Positions 42,949-53,879 of a stretch of 64,000 nt of DNA are shown here, piece by piece (the stretch's first letter is position 1; the number at the start of each line of letters is the position of its first letter). The stretch is from Candidatus Mycolicibacterium alkanivorans. Lineage in GTDB: Bacteria > Actinomycetota > Actinomycetes > Mycobacteriales > Mycobacteriaceae. Position numbers and translations under genes: made by a program. The notes below the pieces were generated by a model. The model saw only the letters and a program-made list of their open reading frames with translations, had not been told where the DNA came from and did not search any database. The DNA lies in contig NZ_JAIVFL010000001.1 in NCBI RefSeq assembly GCF_022760805.1, positions 62,001 through 126,000 of the forward strand. Reading direction: 5' to 3'.

Positions 42949-44492
42949 TAAGAAAGCGGGCCGGTGACGGACTCCGCCGCCGCAACCAGCGTTCCTGAAG
43001 CGGCGGCCTGCACGACGGCCTCGATCTCCGGTGCCAGGTAGCGGTCGGTGCCCGGTCCATCGACGTGTGCCCGGATCGCGGCGATGACGGCGGCGGTGGC
43101 TGGCGCAGGCGTCAGCGGGGCGCGCATGTCCAGCCCACGTGCGGCGGTCAACACCTCGATGGCCAGCACCCGCGTCAGGCCGTCGATGGCCTTGCGCAAC
43201 TTGCGGGCCGCCGACCAGCCCATCGAGACGTGGTCTTCCTGCATCGCCGAGGACGGGATGGAGTCGACGCTGGCCGGGTTGGCAAGGCGCTTGAGCTCGG
43301 ACACGATCGCGGCCTGGGTGTACTGGGCGATCATGTGGCCGCTGTCCACGCCCGGGTCATCGGCCAGGAACGGGTTCAGGCCGCGGCTGCGGGCCACATC
43401 GAGGAACCGGTCGGTGCGTCGCTCGCTGATGCTTGCAACATCGGCGACGGCGATCGCGAGGAAGTCGAGGACGTAGGCGACCGGTGCTCCGTGGAAGTTG
43501 CCGTTGGACTCCACCCGTCCGTCGTCGGTGATCACCGGGTTATCGACTGCGCTGGCCAGCTCGCGGGCCGCGACCGTGCGGGCATGCTCGACGGTGTCCC
43601 GCGCCGCGCCGGCAACCTGCGGTGCGCACCGCAGTGAGTACGCGTCCTGGACCAGTTCGCAGTCCGGGCCGCTGTGACTGGCGACGATCGGCGAGCCGGC
43701 CAGCAGGCGGACCATGTTCGCCGCGGCCGCGGCCTGTCCGGGATGCGGGCGCAACGCCTGCAGATCCGCGGCGAACACCCGGTCGCTGCCGAGCAGCCCC
43801 TCGACACTCATCGCGGCGGCGATGTCGGCGAGCTTGAGCAGTGCCTCCAGGTCGCGCAGCGCCAGGATCAGCATGCCGAGCATCCCGTCCGTGCCGTTGA
43901 TCAGTGCCAGGCCCTCCTTCTCGGCGAGCACCACCGGCGTGAGTCCGTGCCGGGCCAGCGCATCCGCGGACGGCAGCAGCTCGCCGTCGGCGGTGCGCAC
44001 CGGGCCTTCGCCGATCACGGCCAGCGCAATGTGCGCCAGCGGCGCCAGGTCCCCGGAACAGCCGAGGCTGCCGTACTCGTGGACGACGGGGGTCAGGCCG
44101 GCCGACAGCATGCCCGCGTAGGCCTGAGCGACCTCCGGGCGCACCCCGGTGCGGCCGGTCGCGAGCGTGGACAGCCGCAGCAGCATCGTCGCCCTGACGA
44201 CCTCTCGTTCGACCTCGGGACCCGACCCCGCGGCATGCGAGCGAATAATGCTGCGCTGCAACTGGGTTCGCATCTCGAGCGGAATGTGGCGGGTGGCAAG
44301 CGCCCCGAAGCCGGTCGAGACGCCGTATACCGGTCTGGTCTGCGCGGCCAATTCCTCGATGCGGATTCGGCTCTTGGCGATCATTGCAAGCGATTCGTCG
44401 GACACCTTCACCGCGGCGCCGTCGCGGGCGACCCGCAGGACGTCGTCGATGCTGACTGGGCCGATGCCCACACTGACCGTTTCGGTACCCAC
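42948..44492 (-). CDS. hutH: Histidine ammonia-lyase
   Basis: The 514-residue enzyme deaminates histidine to urocanate. The cofactor-forming tripeptide is Cys-Ser-Gly in GSLGCSGDLAPLAH, as in some actinobacterial HutH, instead of Ala-Ser-Gly. Other landmarks are YGVSTGFG, NFHGAP and SSAMQEDHVSMG. GTG 44492 is chosen: it lies two bases after the hutI stop with GGAG nine bases upstream, giving family length; the longer open frame overlaps hutI. It is the last gene of the hut operon. Confidence 0.95.
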   Translation of the reverse strand: MGTETVSVGIGPVSIDDVLRVARDGAAVKVSDESLAMIAKSRIRIEELAAQTRPVYGVSTGFGALATRHIPLEMRTQLQRSIIRSHAAGSGPEVEREVVRATMLLRLSTLATGRTGVRPEVAQAYAGMLSAGLTPVVHEYGSLGCSGDLAPLAHIALAVIGEGPVRTADGELLPSADALARHGLTPVVLAEKEGLALINGTDGMLGMLILALRDLEALLKLADIAAAMSVEGLLGSDRVFAADLQALRPHPGQAAAAANMVRLLAGSPIVASHSGPDCELVQDAYSLRCAPQVAGAARDTVEHARTVAARELASAVDNPVITDDGRVESNGNFHGAPVAYVLDFLAIAVADVASISERRTDRFLDVARSRGLNPFLADDPGVDSGHMIAQYTQAAIVSELKRLANPASVDSIPSSAMQEDHVSMGWSAARKLRKAIDGLTRVLAIEVLTAARGLDMRAPLTPAPATAAVIAAIRAHVDGPGTDRYLAPEIEAVVQAAASGTLVAAAESVTGPLS

Positions 44493-44494
44493 GG

Positions 44495-45682
44495 TTATGA
44501 CTCCACTCGTCGAGACAACTCTTGCTGCCCACCCTTGACGACGTCGCGCACCAGCGGCACCCCGGGACGGTAGGCCAGATGGAGGTACGACGGCGCGTCG
44601 AGTCGCACGAAGTCGGCGCGCCGGCCCTCGGCGAGCACCCCGACGTCGGCGCGTCGCAGTGCGGCCGCTCCGCCGGCCGTCGCCGACCACAACGCCTGGG
44701 CGGGTGTGAAATTCATGTCCCGCACCGCGACCGCGATACAGAACGACATGCTGGTGGTGAACGAGCTGCCCGGGTTGCAGTCGGTAGCCAGCGCGACGGT
44801 GACCCCGGCGTCGAGAAATCGCTTCGCGTCCGGCCACTGCGCGCGGGTGGAGAACTCCGCCCCGGGCAGCAAGGTGGCAACCGTCGGTGAACCGGCGAGC
44901 GCCTCGACATCGGCGCCGGTGGCGTAGGTGCAGTGGTCGACCGACGCCGCCCCGAGGTCGACGCCGAGTTGGATACCGCCGCTGGGGCCGAGCTGACCGG
45001 CGTGCAGTCGCGGCACCAGACCGGCCGCCATCCCGGCGGTGAGGATGTGGCGGGCCTCGTCGACGTCGAAGGCACCGCGATCGCAGAACACGTCCACCCA
45101 GCTGGCCGCGGGCGCGCACGCGTCGAGCATGTCCCCAACCACAAGCTCGATGTAGCCGTCGCGGTCGTCGCGGAACTCCGCGGGCACCACGTGCGCGCCG
45201 AGGAACGTGGTCTCGTCGGTGACCGTGGCGGCGATCTGCAGGCAGCGGGCCTCGTCGACGACGGTTAGGCCGTAGCCGCTCTTGGTCTCGAACGTGGTCA
45301 CGCCGGCGCGCAGCAGTTCTCCCGCCAACCGTTCCACGCCGGCCCGCAGCGCGGCGTCATCGGCCGCCCTGGTCGCCGCCACCGTCGACGAAATGCCGCC
45401 TGTGCCATAGGGTTCGCCGCTCATCCGCGCGGCGAACTCCGCGGAGCGTTCGCCGGCGAACACCAGATGGGCGTGGCTGTCGACGAATCCGGGGATGACG
45501 CTGGTGCCCACGCAGCTGACCCGGCTGTCGGCTGCCGGGGCGTCGACGCGGGTACCCACCCAGGCGATCCGGTCGCCGTCGACGACCAGTGCCGCGTCGG
45601 CGATGATGCCCAGCGGGCTGCCATCACCCTGGGTGGGGTCGTTGGTGACCAGCTCGCCGATGTTGGTGTACAGGGTGGTCAT
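44495..45682 (-). CDS. hutI: Imidazolonepropionase
   Basis: The 395-residue metal-dependent amidohydrolase opens the imidazolone ring to N-formimidoyl-glutamate. Visible landmarks are [16 protein letters not shown] (metal-binding), ESKSGYGL-like [10 protein letters not shown], and [10 protein letters not shown]. Length fits the family. Its start overlaps the hutF stop (ATGA), so translation is coupled. Confidence 0.94.
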   Translation of the reverse strand: MTTLYTNIGELVTNDPTQGDGSPLGIIADAALVVDGDRIAWVGTRVDAPAADSRVSCVGTSVIPGFVDSHAHLVFAGERSAEFAARMSGEPYGTGGISSTVAATRAADDAALRAGVERLAGELLRAGVTTFETKSGYGLTVVDEARCLQIAATVTDETTFLGAHVVPAEFRDDRDGYIELVVGDMLDACAPAASWVDVFCDRGAFDVDEARHILTAGMAAGLVPRLHAGQLGPSGGIQLGVDLGAASVDHCTYATGADVEALAGSPTVATLLPGAEFSTRAQWPDAKRFLDAGVTVALATDCNPGSSFTTSMSFCIAVAVRDMNFTPAQALWSATAGGAAALRRADVGVLAEGRRADFVRLDAPSYLHLAYRPGVPLVRDVVKGGQQELSRRVES

Positions 45683-47046
45683 CGCAGCGCACTCGCGCTT
45701 TCGGTGTCCATCAGTTCACCGATGGCGGAGGCCAATTCGGCCACGACGTCCTCGACGACGAGGTGCCTGCGGTTGGCGACGACGGCCCGCCCGTCGACCA
45801 CCACATCGGTGACGTCGCCCGCGCTCGCGGCGAAGACGACGTTCTCCACCGTAGCTCCCGCGCCGGCGGTCCGCACCGAGTTGAGCTCCACCGCAACGAA
45901 ATCGGCGCGTGAGCCGACGCTGAGCGCACCGGCGTCGGACCAGCCGAGCGCGTGCTGGCCGTCTCTGGTTGCCGCCTGCAGCAGTCGGTCGGCGGAGATC
46001 GTGCCGCGCCGCCCGCTGGCCAGCCGTTCGTCGAGTTCGACCGCGCGGGCTTCCTCGAACGGATCGATCACCGCATGGCTGTCGGAGCCGAGGCTGAACA
46101 GGCCGCTGCCGGCCAGCAGCGCTGCGGCCGGGCCGATCCCGTCGCCGAGGTCACGTTCGGTGGTCGGGCAGAAGCACACCCCGGTCGACGTGTCGGCGAG
46201 GTCGGCGATGTCGGCGGGGGTCAGATGGGTGCTGTGCACTGCGGTGGTCCGCGGGCCGAGTGCGCCGACGTCGCGCAGCACGGCGGTGGGAGTTCGGCCG
46301 TACGCCGCCAGGCACTGCTCGACCTCGGCGGGCTGCTCCGAGGAGTGCACATGCAGCGGAACGCCCTGTGCGGCAGACCAGTCCACGACTGGGGGTATCT
46401 GCTCGAGCGGGACGCCACGGACCGAGTGCAGGGCGGCGCCGATCAACACCCCGGGGCGGCCGCTCAGTTGCGCGTGCAGCTCCTCGACGCGTTGCGCCCA
46501 CCGCTCACCGGTGCCGTCGCCGAACCGCTGCTGGGGGCCGTCGGCCAGGGGTGTGCCGTCGGGCGCGGCACTCAGATAGCAGGTGTCGAGCAGCGTCATC
46601 CGGATGCCGGCCTCACCGGCGGCGTCAATCAGACTGTGGCCCATGGCATTCGGCTCGGAGTACCGCGCGCCGCCGGCGTCGTGGTGCAGGTAGTGGAATT
46701 CGCCGACCGCAGTGATCCCGGCCAGCGCCATCTCCGCGTACACCGCCCGGGCCAGCCGACGGTAGCGGTCCGGGTTCAGCCGATCCGCGGCCCGATACAT
46801 CAGATCCCGCCAGGTCCAGAACGATCCGCGGTCGCGTTGGGTGCGCGCGCGGAGCGCCCGGTGAAAGGCGTGCGAGTGGGCGTTGGCCAGGCCGGGCAGC
46901 ACCAGCCCGCCGAGCCGATGCGACGACGGCAGCGGGTCGGCGCCGGTCTCGATCGCGGTGATGTGGGCGCGGGCGACGGAGATCAGCACCCGATCCGCGA
47001 CGCTGTCGCCGAGCCAGGCGTGTTCACACCACCAGCTGGACGTCAT
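45679..47046 (-). CDS. hutF: Formimidoylglutamate deiminase
   Basis: The 455-residue amidohydrolase has [11 protein letters not shown] (metal site), [18 protein letters not shown] and [17 protein letters not shown]. HutF converts N-formimidoyl-glutamate to N-formyl-glutamate plus ammonia, the five-step histidine route. Both ends overlap neighbours by four bases. Its presence implies that a formylglutamate-hydrolysing step is needed next, which the adjoining M20 enzyme may supply. Confidence 0.92.
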   Translation of the reverse strand: MTSSWWCEHAWLGDSVADRVLISVARAHITAIETGADPLPSSHRLGGLVLPGLANAHSHAFHRALRARTQRDRGSFWTWRDLMYRAADRLNPDRYRRLARAVYAEMALAGITAVGEFHYLHHDAGGARYSEPNAMGHSLIDAAGEAGIRMTLLDTCYLSAAPDGTPLADGPQQRFGDGTGERWAQRVEELHAQLSGRPGVLIGAALHSVRGVPLEQIPPVVDWSAAQGVPLHVHSSEQPAEVEQCLAAYGRTPTAVLRDVGALGPRTTAVHSTHLTPADIADLADTSTGVCFCPTTERDLGDGIGPAAALLAGSGLFSLGSDSHAVIDPFEEARAVELDERLASGRRGTISADRLLQAATRDGQHALGWSDAGALSVGSRADFVAVELNSVRTAGAGATVENVVFAASAGDVTDVVVDGRAVVANRRHLVVEDVVAELASAIGELMDTESASALR

Positions 47047-48272
47047 CGCGATGCCACCCAGTCGGCCATCACGTCGGCCAGCGCCTGCGCACCGCGGTTA
47101 CAGTCGACGCTCTCAGCGAACTCCGTCGGCGAGTGCGACACACCGGTGGGGTTGCGCACGAACAGCATTGCCGTGGGAACCAGCGCCGAAAGAATGCCGG
47201 CGTCGTGCCCGGCCTGCGTCGGCAGCACCGGGATGTCGCCAAGATGCGCCAGTGCCCGCTGCAGCCGTTCCCGCGGAGCCGCCGGGAAGTGCACGACGGG
47301 AGTGATCGACTCGGCGCTCACTTCGAGGTCGATGCCGTCGGCCACGGCGTGACCGCCGGCCTCGGCGCTGATCCGGTCCACCAGCGCCGTCAGCGTCGTC
47401 TCGTCGGCGGCACGGGCGTCGAGCCAGGCCCTGATCGCCGACGGAATCGCGTTGGCGCCGTTGGGCGTAACGAGTACCTTGCCGAACGTGGCGACCGCAT
47501 CGTGGGCGGCCGCACACGACCGGGCCGACAGCACCGAGGAGGCGTAGGCCAGCATCGGGTCGCGCCGGTCAGCAAGTCGGGTGGTGCCCGCGTGGTTGGC
47601 CTGGCCGCGGAAGACGAACTCCCATCGCCCGTGCGGCCAGATCGCCGAGGCGACCGCGATCGGCCGGTCGAGGAGATCCAGCGCCCGGCCCTGCTCGACG
47701 TGCAGCTCGACGAAAACGCCCACGCGGTCAGCCAATTGCGGATCGTGGCCGAGCCGATCCGGACAGCGACCCGCCTTGGTCATCGCCTCGGCGAGGGTGA
47801 TGCCGTCGATGTCACGCAGCCCGCGGGCGCGGTCGGCGCTCAACGCGCCGCTGGACAGCTGCGACCCCACGCAGGCCACGCCGAACCGGGCGCCTTCCTC
47901 GTCGGAGAACGCGACCACGGCGACCGGAACCGCCGGGACCACCCCACGGGCCCGGACGATGTCGACCGCCGCGAACGCGGACACCACACCGAGCGGCCCG
48001 TCGAACGCGCCGCCGTCGGGCACCGAGTCCAGATGCGAGCCGGTGACGAAGGCATCCGACGGGTCGCCGTCCCAGCCGGGCGGCATCCACCACGCCCAGA
48101 GGTTGCCGTTACGGTCCTCCTCGACGTCCATGCCGCGCTCGGCGGCGCAGCCGGTGAACCACTCCCGCAGCATCAGGTCCGCATCCGACCAGGCGTAGCG
48201 GCGGTATCCGCCGCTACCCGCGTCGCGTCCGACGTCGAGGATCGCCGGCCACAGGGTGTCGAATTCGGTCAT
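47043..48272 (-). CDS. M20-family amidohydrolase (allantoate amidohydrolase-like), probable hut enzyme
   Basis: The 409-residue enzyme resembles allantoate amidohydrolases/carbamoylases: [39 protein letters not shown] and QANHAGTT, with all di-metal ligands apparently present. It sits between hutU and hutF with four-base overlaps on both sides and no hutG is present. It therefore probably hydrolyses N-formylglutamate (or a related hut intermediate), by genomic context. Allantoate activity is less likely because no other ureide gene is near. Confidence 0.82.
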   Translation of the reverse strand: MTEFDTLWPAILDVGRDAGSGGYRRYAWSDADLMLREWFTGCAAERGMDVEEDRNGNLWAWWMPPGWDGDPSDAFVTGSHLDSVPDGGAFDGPLGVVSAFAAVDIVRARGVVPAVPVAVVAFSDEEGARFGVACVGSQLSSGALSADRARGLRDIDGITLAEAMTKAGRCPDRLGHDPQLADRVGVFVELHVEQGRALDLLDRPIAVASAIWPHGRWEFVFRGQANHAGTTRLADRRDPMLAYASSVLSARSCAAAHDAVATFGKVLVTPNGANAIPSAIRAWLDARAADETTLTALVDRISAEAGGHAVADGIDLEVSAESITPVVHFPAAPRERLQRALAHLGDIPVLPTQAGHDAGILSALVPTAMLFVRNPTGVSHSPTEFAESVDCNRGAQALADVMADWVASR

Positions 48273-49957
48273 CGGTTCTCCTGCATCGGGATTCGCACGC
48301 CACGCTCGGCAGCGACCGCGGCGGCGTGCTCGTAGCCGGCGTCGACGTGGCGGATCACGCCCATGCCGGGGTCGTTGGTCAGCACGCGGGCCAGCTTCTC
48401 CGCCGCCAGCGCGGTGCCATCGGCGACGCTGACCTGCCCGGCGTGGATGGATCGGCCCATGCCGACACCGCCACCGTGGTGGATCGACACCCAGGTCGCG
48501 CCCGAGGAAGTGTTCACCAGAGCGTTCAGCAGCGGCCAGTCGGCAATGGCGTCGGACCCGTCGAGCATCGCCTCGGTCTCGCGGTAGGGCGAGGCCACCG
48601 AGCCGGAGTCGAGGTGATCGCGGCCGATGACGATCGGTGCGGACAGTTCGCCGGAGGCCACCATCTCGTTGAACTTCAGTCCGGCCTTGTCGCGCTCGCC
48701 GTAGCCCAGCCAGCAGATCCGGGCCGGAAGTCCTTGGTAGGCAACCTTTTTACCGGCCATCGTGATCCAGCGCTTGAGGTGCTCGTTGTCGGGGAACAGC
48801 TCAACGATCGCCCGGTCGGTGGCCTCGATGTCCTTGGGGTCACCGGACAGCGCCGCCCAGCGGAACGGGCCCAGCCCCTCTTCGAACTGCGGGCGGATGT
48901 AGGCCGGGACGAATCCCGGGAAGTCGAAGGCGCGGTCATAGCCCGCCTTACGGGCCTCGTCGCGGATGGAGTTGCCGTAGTCGAACACCTCGGCGCCGTT
49001 GTCCATGAAGCCGACCATCGCCTCGACGTGGCGGGCCATCGACGCCTGGGCCTGTTCGGTGAAGTAGACCGGGTCCTTCTCGGCCATCGACTTCATGTCC
49101 TCGAACTCGATGCCGATCGGCAGGTAGGACAACGGATCGTGCGCGGAGGTCTGGTCGGTGACGATGTCGATCGGGGCGTTGCGGGCCAGCAGTTCGGGAA
49201 CCACCTCGGCGGCGTTGCCGAGCAGACCGATCGACAGCGGACGCCTGGCGTCGCGGGCCTCCACCGCCAGCCGCAGTGCATCGTCGATGTCGGTGGCCTT
49301 GACGTCGAGGTACTGGTGGTCGATGCGGCGGTCGATGCGGGTGACGTCGCAATCCACACAGATAGCGACACCGTCGTTCATGGTGACGGCCAGCGGCTGT
49401 GCACCGCCCATGCCGCCGAGCCCGGCGGTCAGCGTGATGGTGCCTGCCAGCGTGCCGTTACTGTGCTCATAGCGGCCAGAGGCCGCGAACTTCTTGGCGA
49501 TCGCGCCGAAGGTCTCATAGGTGCCCTGCAGGATGCCCTGGGTGCCGATGTAGATCCACGAGCCGGCCGTCATCTGGCCGTACATCGTCAGCCCGGCGGC
49601 TTCGAGCTTGCGGAACTGCTCCCAATTCGCCCAGTCCCCAACAAGATTGGAGTTCGCGATCAACACCCGCGGTGCCCAGACGTGGGTGCGGAACACCCCG
49701 ACCGGCTTGCCGGACTGCACCAGTAAGGTCTCGTCGTCCTCGAGCGTGCGCAGCGTCGCCACGATGGCATCGAACGCCTCCCAGCTGCGGGCGGCGCGAC
49801 CGGTGCCGCCGTAGACCACCAGGTCCTGGGGATGTTCGGCCACCTCGGGATCGAGGTTGTTCATCAGCATCCGCAGCGCGGCCTCCTGCGGCCAGCCCTT
49901 GCAGGACAGTTCGGTGCCGCGCGGCGCCCTGACGGTACGGGCGGTGGAGGTGGTCAT
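48269..49957 (-). CDS. hutU: Urocanate hydratase
   Basis: The 562-residue enzyme hydrates urocanate to imidazolonepropionate using tightly bound NAD+. Landmarks include [56 protein letters not shown] and [11 protein letters not shown]. Length fits the family. It is first in the operon, so its upstream region with the IclR gene is the control region. Confidence 0.96.
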   Translation of the reverse strand: MTTSTARTVRAPRGTELSCKGWPQEAALRMLMNNLDPEVAEHPQDLVVYGGTGRAARSWEAFDAIVATLRTLEDDETLLVQSGKPVGVFRTHVWAPRVLIANSNLVGDWANWEQFRKLEAAGLTMYGQMTAGSWIYIGTQGILQGTYETFGAIAKKFAASGRYEHSNGTLAGTITLTAGLGGMGGAQPLAVTMNDGVAICVDCDVTRIDRRIDHQYLDVKATDIDDALRLAVEARDARRPLSIGLLGNAAEVVPELLARNAPIDIVTDQTSAHDPLSYLPIGIEFEDMKSMAEKDPVYFTEQAQASMARHVEAMVGFMDNGAEVFDYGNSIRDEARKAGYDRAFDFPGFVPAYIRPQFEEGLGPFRWAALSGDPKDIEATDRAIVELFPDNEHLKRWITMAGKKVAYQGLPARICWLGYGERDKAGLKFNEMVASGELSAPIVIGRDHLDSGSVASPYRETEAMLDGSDAIADWPLLNALVNTSSGATWVSIHHGGGVGMGRSIHAGQVSVADGTALAAEKLARVLTNDPGMGVIRHVDAGYEHAAAVAAERGVRIPMQENR

Positions 49958-50019
49958 GGGTTCCCTTTTCCTGCGACGAGCGGTATCGGTTCAAGAAGAC
50001 CCCACCGGCACCGCTTGTG

Positions 50020-50043
50020 GTAGCCGGAATCGGCGACTACTGT
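50020..50043. promoter_or_regulatory. Candidate operator/promoter between hutU and the IclR gene
   Basis: An imperfect inverted repeat, GTAGCCG-GAAT-CGGCGACTAC (50020-50040), overlaps a -10-like TACTGT (50038-50043) for the IclR gene. IclR regulators usually bind such palindromes between divergent genes. The gap 49958-50068 is 111 bases, so one operator could control both directions. Confidence 0.4.
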
Positions 50044-50068
50044 CTGGTATCCGAGACTTGGAGTCGGC

Positions 50069-50854
50069 ATGTCCAGCACATCACCTGCGGTCGGGCGAGC
50101 CCTCGACGTTCTGCTGTACCTGGCGTCACGGCCAGGGCCGGTGCACGGCTCCGCACTGATCCGCGATCTCGGGGTGCCCCGGTCGTCGGCGTATCACCTG
50201 CTCAACGTCCTGGTCGAGCGCGGGTTCGTCGTGCATCTGCCCGACCAACGCGCGTACGCGTTGGGGGTGTCGGCCTTCGAGGTCGGTTCGGCCTACCTGC
50301 GCCACGAGCCGCTCGAGCACATCGCCAGACCCATCCTCACGAAGCTGGTCGCATCCGCGAACGAGACCGCGCATCTGGGGATTCTGTACGGCGCCGAGAG
50401 CGTGTACCTGCTCAAGGAGCAGCCCCAGGTCGTCCGGGTTCCGGTCACGCTGGTGACCGACGTCGGCGTGCGGCTGCCCGCCCACCTGACCGCGAACGGC
50501 CGCTCGATCCTGGCGCACTTGTCGGCTGCTCAGATCAGGGCGCTGTTTCCGTCGCCGGCGTCGTTCATCAGCAGGACGGGTCGCGGGCCCGGCTCGCTCA
50601 CCGAACTGCGCCGCCTGCTCCGGGACGAACGCGCCCAGGGCTGGGCGGAGGAAGTCGGCCTGATCACCGACGGGCTGCAATCGGTGGCGGCATGCGCCTT
50701 CGACCACGCGGGCAGGCCGTGCGCGGCCTTCAGCGTGACCCGCCGCCAGCACCGTTCCACCACGCCGGTGCCGGCCCTGGTGCGAAGTGTCCGCACCGCC
50801 GCGCAGCAGTTGACCCGGGCGTTGTCCGGCCACGCCCCGACCGGTTGGTTCTAG
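50069..50854 (+). CDS. IclR-family regulator, probable hut regulator
   Basis: The 261-residue protein has an N-terminal winged helix (VGRALDVLLYLASRPG...SSAYHLLNVLVERGF) and a C-terminal IclR effector domain (about 85-250). It is divergent from the hut operon, so it probably senses histidine or urocanate and controls that operon and itself. ATG 50069 has GGAG six bases upstream. The TAG stop lies within the following hairpin arm. Confidence 0.85.
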   Translation: MSSTSPAVGRALDVLLYLASRPGPVHGSALIRDLGVPRSSAYHLLNVLVERGFVVHLPDQRAYALGVSAFEVGSAYLRHEPLEHIARPILTKLVASANETAHLGILYGAESVYLLKEQPQVVRVPVTLVTDVGVRLPAHLTANGRSILAHLSAAQIRALFPSPASFISRTGRGPGSLTELRRLLRDERAQGWAEEVGLITDGLQSVAACAFDHAGRPCAAFSVTRRQHRSTTPVPALVRSVRTAAQQLTRALSGHAPTGWF

Positions 50855-50904
50855 CGATTTCGGCGCGCTTTTCGTCGCTAGGCGTTGATTAGCGCGCCGA
50901 AATC
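50854..50904. terminator. Palindromic hairpin between the IclR gene and menG (repeat family copy 2)
   Basis: GCGATTTCGGCGCGC (50854-50868) pairs over 13 bases with GCGCGCCGAAATC (50892-50904); an imperfect inner stem TCGTCGC-TAG-GCGTTGA lies between. The last base of the IclR stop codon and the first two bases of the menG stop codon are inside the arms. Convergent placement supports bidirectional termination. Confidence 0.8.
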
Positions 50905-51589
50905 ACGACTTGGTGGCGGCGTGCAGGGCGACGATGCCGCCGGTGAGGTTGCGCCAGCGCACGTCCGACCAGCCGGCTGCCTCGATGCGGCGGGCCAGAT
51001 CGGCCTGCTCGGGCCACGCGCGGATGGACTCCGCGAGATAGACGTAGGCCTCCGGGTTGCTCGACACCGCCTGCGCCACCCGCGGCAGCGCCCGCATCAG
51101 GTACTCCTTGTAGACGACGGAGAACACCGGCACCACGGGCGTGGAGAACTCGCACACCACCAGCCGCCCGCCCGGCTTGGTGACCCGCGCCATCTCGTGC
51201 AGACCCGCGGAGTGGTCGACGACATTGCGCAGACCGAAGCTGATCATCACCGCGTCGAAGACCTCGTCGGCGAACGGCAGCTTGGTGGCGTCGGCGGCGA
51301 CCTTGGGCACCGGCCGCGTGAGCCCGGCGTGCAGCATGCCCACCGAGAAGTCCGCGGCCACACACCACGCCCCGGACTTGGCCAGCTCGACCGTCGATAC
51401 CGCCGTCCCGGCGGCCAGGTCGAGCACGGTGTCACCGGGCCCGATGTTCAGCGCCGCGCGGGTGGCCCGCCGCCAAGCGCGGTCCTGCCCCAGCGAGAGC
51501 ACAGTGTTGGTGATGTCGTAGCGGCGCGCCACGGCGTCGAACATCGACGCCACGTCACGGGGGTCCTTGTCCAGCGTCGCGCGGCTCAC
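50903..51589 (-). CDS. menG: Demethylmenaquinone methyltransferase
   Basis: The 228-residue SAM-dependent enzyme methylates demethylmenaquinone in the last common step of menaquinone synthesis (Rv0558 homologue, MenG/UbiE). Motif I is [40 protein letters not shown] is the family signature. Rossmann core and C-terminal segment are complete. The stop overlaps the hairpin shared with the IclR gene. Confidence 0.94.
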   Translation of the reverse strand: MSRATLDKDPRDVASMFDAVARRYDITNTVLSLGQDRAWRRATRAALNIGPGDTVLDLAAGTAVSTVELAKSGAWCVAADFSVGMLHAGLTRPVPKVAADATKLPFADEVFDAVMISFGLRNVVDHSAGLHEMARVTKPGGRLVVCEFSTPVVPVFSVVYKEYLMRALPRVAQAVSSNPEAYVYLAESIRAWPEQADLARRIEAAGWSDVRWRNLTGGIVALHAATKS

Positions 51590-51633
51590 GGACCCGACGC
51601 TACCCGAGCGGGAATGGGCAGCCCGCCGACGCG

Positions 51634-51798
51634 TTACATGGCCTTCGCGTCGACCTGAACTAATTGACGCGCACGCCCGGCCATGCGTTCACTGAGGTGG
51701 ATCAACCGATCCTCATGCCCAGCGGGCATCGTGTAAGCCAACTTTCGCAGCTCGACGGCAAATGATTGCAGTTCCTGGCGAAACGTCGAATCACTCAT
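51634..51798 (-). CDS. Small conserved-looking protein (54 aa)
   Basis: ATG 51798 has GAGGGAG eight bases upstream, a strong ribosome-binding site, so I prefer it over a 31-residue N-terminal extension. The helical product reads [20 protein letters not shown] and continues with [15 protein letters not shown]. No family is recognised. It is upstream of menG in the same direction, 44 bases away, and could be co-transcribed. Confidence 0.5.
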   Translation of the reverse strand: MSDSTFRQELQSFAVELRKLAYTMPAGHEDRLIHLSERMAGRARQLVQVDAKAM

Positions 51799-51992
51799 CA
51801 GACGTTCTCCCTCGTCCTGGAGTGGGATGTGAATATCGCGCGGTTGGCTCCCGCGTACTTTCCCCGACCGCTTCAGTGTGCCCTCAATCATCCTGAAAGG
51901 AAAGCCTTCTCAGAAAGAATTCAGTTCTCCGGCAAAAGCCGTTGGACGACTCGCCGATAGCGCTTCGGCGGCCGGCGGAGGGCCGGTGACGG

Positions 51993-53132
51993 TCAGGCCG
52001 CGCGGGTCCGCCAACGGCGCCGGCCCCCGGCCTGCACTGCCTCGTAATGGCCGAGCAGCTGATCGCAGATCGCCGGCCAGGTCCGGGCCAGCACGCTGCG
52101 CCGGGCCGCCAGCGAGTAGCGGCCCCGCTCGTCGAGCAGGTGCTCGACGGACTGAACCAACCGCTTCTCGAACTCCGGCACCGCCAGCAGCAATCCCGTG
52201 CGGTAGGGCGCCACGAGGTCGCGCGGCCCACCGGCATCCGGGGCCACGACCGGCAGACCGGAGGCCATCGCCTCTTGCACGGCCTGGCAGAACGTCTCGT
52301 GCTCGCCGGGATGCACGAACACGTCCATGCTGGCGTAGGCCGCCGCCAGCTGCTCGCCGTAAAGCGCGCCGGTGAACACCGCCCGCGGCAACAGCGCCTG
52401 CAGCTTGGCACGGTCCCCACCGTCGCCGACGATCACCAGCTGCAGATCGTCGCGGCCCGCCAGCACCGCCAGCCGCTCGACGTGCTTCTCCGGTGCCAAC
52501 CGCCCCACGAACCCCACGATCGGCTTGCCGTCCGGTGACCACCTCCGGCGCAACTCGCCGTCACGGTTCGACGGAGCGAACCCCGTGACGTCGACCCCTC
52601 GACCCCAGTGGTGGACACGCGGAATATGATGTGCGGCAAGGTCTTCCATCGCCGCGGTGGACGGCGCCAGCGTGCGGTCGGCCCGCGAATGCAGATGACG
52701 CGTCCACGCCCACGCCGCTCCGGACGCGACCCCGACGCCGTAACTCTCGGTGAACCCGGCCACATCGGTCTGGAAAACCGCGACCGTCGGCACCCCAAGA
52801 TAGCGCGCGGCGCGCAGCCCGCCGTAGCCCAGCAGCGCGGGCGAGGCCAGGTGCACGACGTGCGGATCGAACCCGCGCAGCACACCCACCATCCGCGGCC
52901 GCGGCACACCGAGCGGCAACGACGTCACCATCGGGAACATCCTGGCCGGAACCCGGTGGACGCGGATACCGTCGTACACTCGGTCGGCGGGCTCTTCACC
53001 GCGCAGGTTGTCCGGGGCGATGACGAGTGCTTCGTGACCGGTGCGACGCAGGTGCTCAAGCACCCGAAGCACCGAGTTGGTGACTCCGTTGACGTTGGGC
53101 AGGAATGATTCGGCGACAATCGCAACGCGCAC
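51993..53132 (-). CDS. mgtA: GDP-mannose-dependent alpha-mannosyltransferase
   Basis: The 379-residue GT4 enzyme matches Rv0557 (MgtA, formerly PimB). Landmarks are [21 protein letters not shown] near the N-terminus, [21 protein letters not shown] and [23 protein letters not shown]. MgtA mannosylates a glucuronosyl-diacylglycerol or phosphatidylinositol-mannoside acceptor in lipomannan-type synthesis at the membrane. It keeps the M. tuberculosis neighbourhood beside the menaquinone genes. Confidence 0.9.
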   Translation of the reverse strand: MRVAIVAESFLPNVNGVTNSVLRVLEHLRRTGHEALVIAPDNLRGEEPADRVYDGIRVHRVPARMFPMVTSLPLGVPRPRMVGVLRGFDPHVVHLASPALLGYGGLRAARYLGVPTVAVFQTDVAGFTESYGVGVASGAAWAWTRHLHSRADRTLAPSTAAMEDLAAHHIPRVHHWGRGVDVTGFAPSNRDGELRRRWSPDGKPIVGFVGRLAPEKHVERLAVLAGRDDLQLVIVGDGGDRAKLQALLPRAVFTGALYGEQLAAAYASMDVFVHPGEHETFCQAVQEAMASGLPVVAPDAGGPRDLVAPYRTGLLLAVPEFEKRLVQSVEHLLDERGRYSLAARRSVLARTWPAICDQLLGHYEAVQAGGRRRWRTRAA

Positions 53133-53219
53133 GCCCCGAGCGTGTCAGCGGCGCCTGTCAGCGAGGTTGCGTCCAGGAATACAGGACACGAAGAACTGGT
53201 GGAACGGTACCGTGCGACC

Positions 53220-53879
53220 ATGCGGTACTTGTCCGTGCTCATTCTCACATTACTGGTCGTCACCGGCTGCGGCAGGGTGGTCGCCGGTGCGGCACAGGTT
53301 GATCCGCGCGGCCCGGCCACCCAGCTCAGCACGGACGGGTTCGGCATCATCGCCGGTGACCCCAAAGCACCGATACAGATCGAGCTGTACACCGAGCCGC
53401 AGTGCACTCACTGCGCCGATCTGCAGAAGGATTTCGGCCGACAGATGGCCAGCTACATGAATCTCGGCCAGCTGGCGGTGACCTATCGTCCGGTGACATT
53501 TCTGGACTCCAAGCCGGGCGGTTACTCCGATCGCGTCGCCAACGCGTTGTTCCTCGCCGCCGGGCCGAAGACATCGGCCAAGGCGTTCCAGGAGTTCGTC
53601 GAAGACCTGTGGAGCCGTCAGGATCCGGGCGGTAAGGGCCCGAGCAACGACGAGATGGCAACGATGGCCCACGACAGCGGAGTTGACGCCGCAGCCGTCG
53701 ATGCGATCACGTCCGGCAAGAACGCGCTCGACCTCAAAGAGATGGCCGCCACCAACTTCGAGTACCTCTACGAGATCGACCCGATCAACACCGGAACACC
53801 GGCGATCTACGACCTCAAGAGGGACAAGACGCTCGACATCTACGACAACAACTGGCTGTCCAAGCTGATGTCGTCCTGA
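53220..53879 (+). CDS. DsbA/thioredoxin-fold lipoprotein
   Basis: The 219-residue protein has a lipoprotein signal (LLVVTGC, Cys about residue 17) and a thioredoxin-like domain with EPQCTHCADLQ, a CxxC active site, and a cis-Pro region NTGTPAIYDL. It probably makes or isomerises disulfides in exported proteins. ATG 53220 is chosen because it places the lipobox correctly. Its 3' end overlaps the convergent gene by 40 bases. Confidence 0.82.
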   Translation: MRYLSVLILTLLVVTGCGRVVAGAAQVDPRGPATQLSTDGFGIIAGDPKAPIQIELYTEPQCTHCADLQKDFGRQMASYMNLGQLAVTYRPVTFLDSKPGGYSDRVANALFLAAGPKTSAKAFQEFVEDLWSRQDPGGKGPSNDEMATMAHDSGVDAAAVDAITSGKNALDLKEMAATNFEYLYEIDPINTGTPAIYDLKRDKTLDIYDNNWLSKLMSS

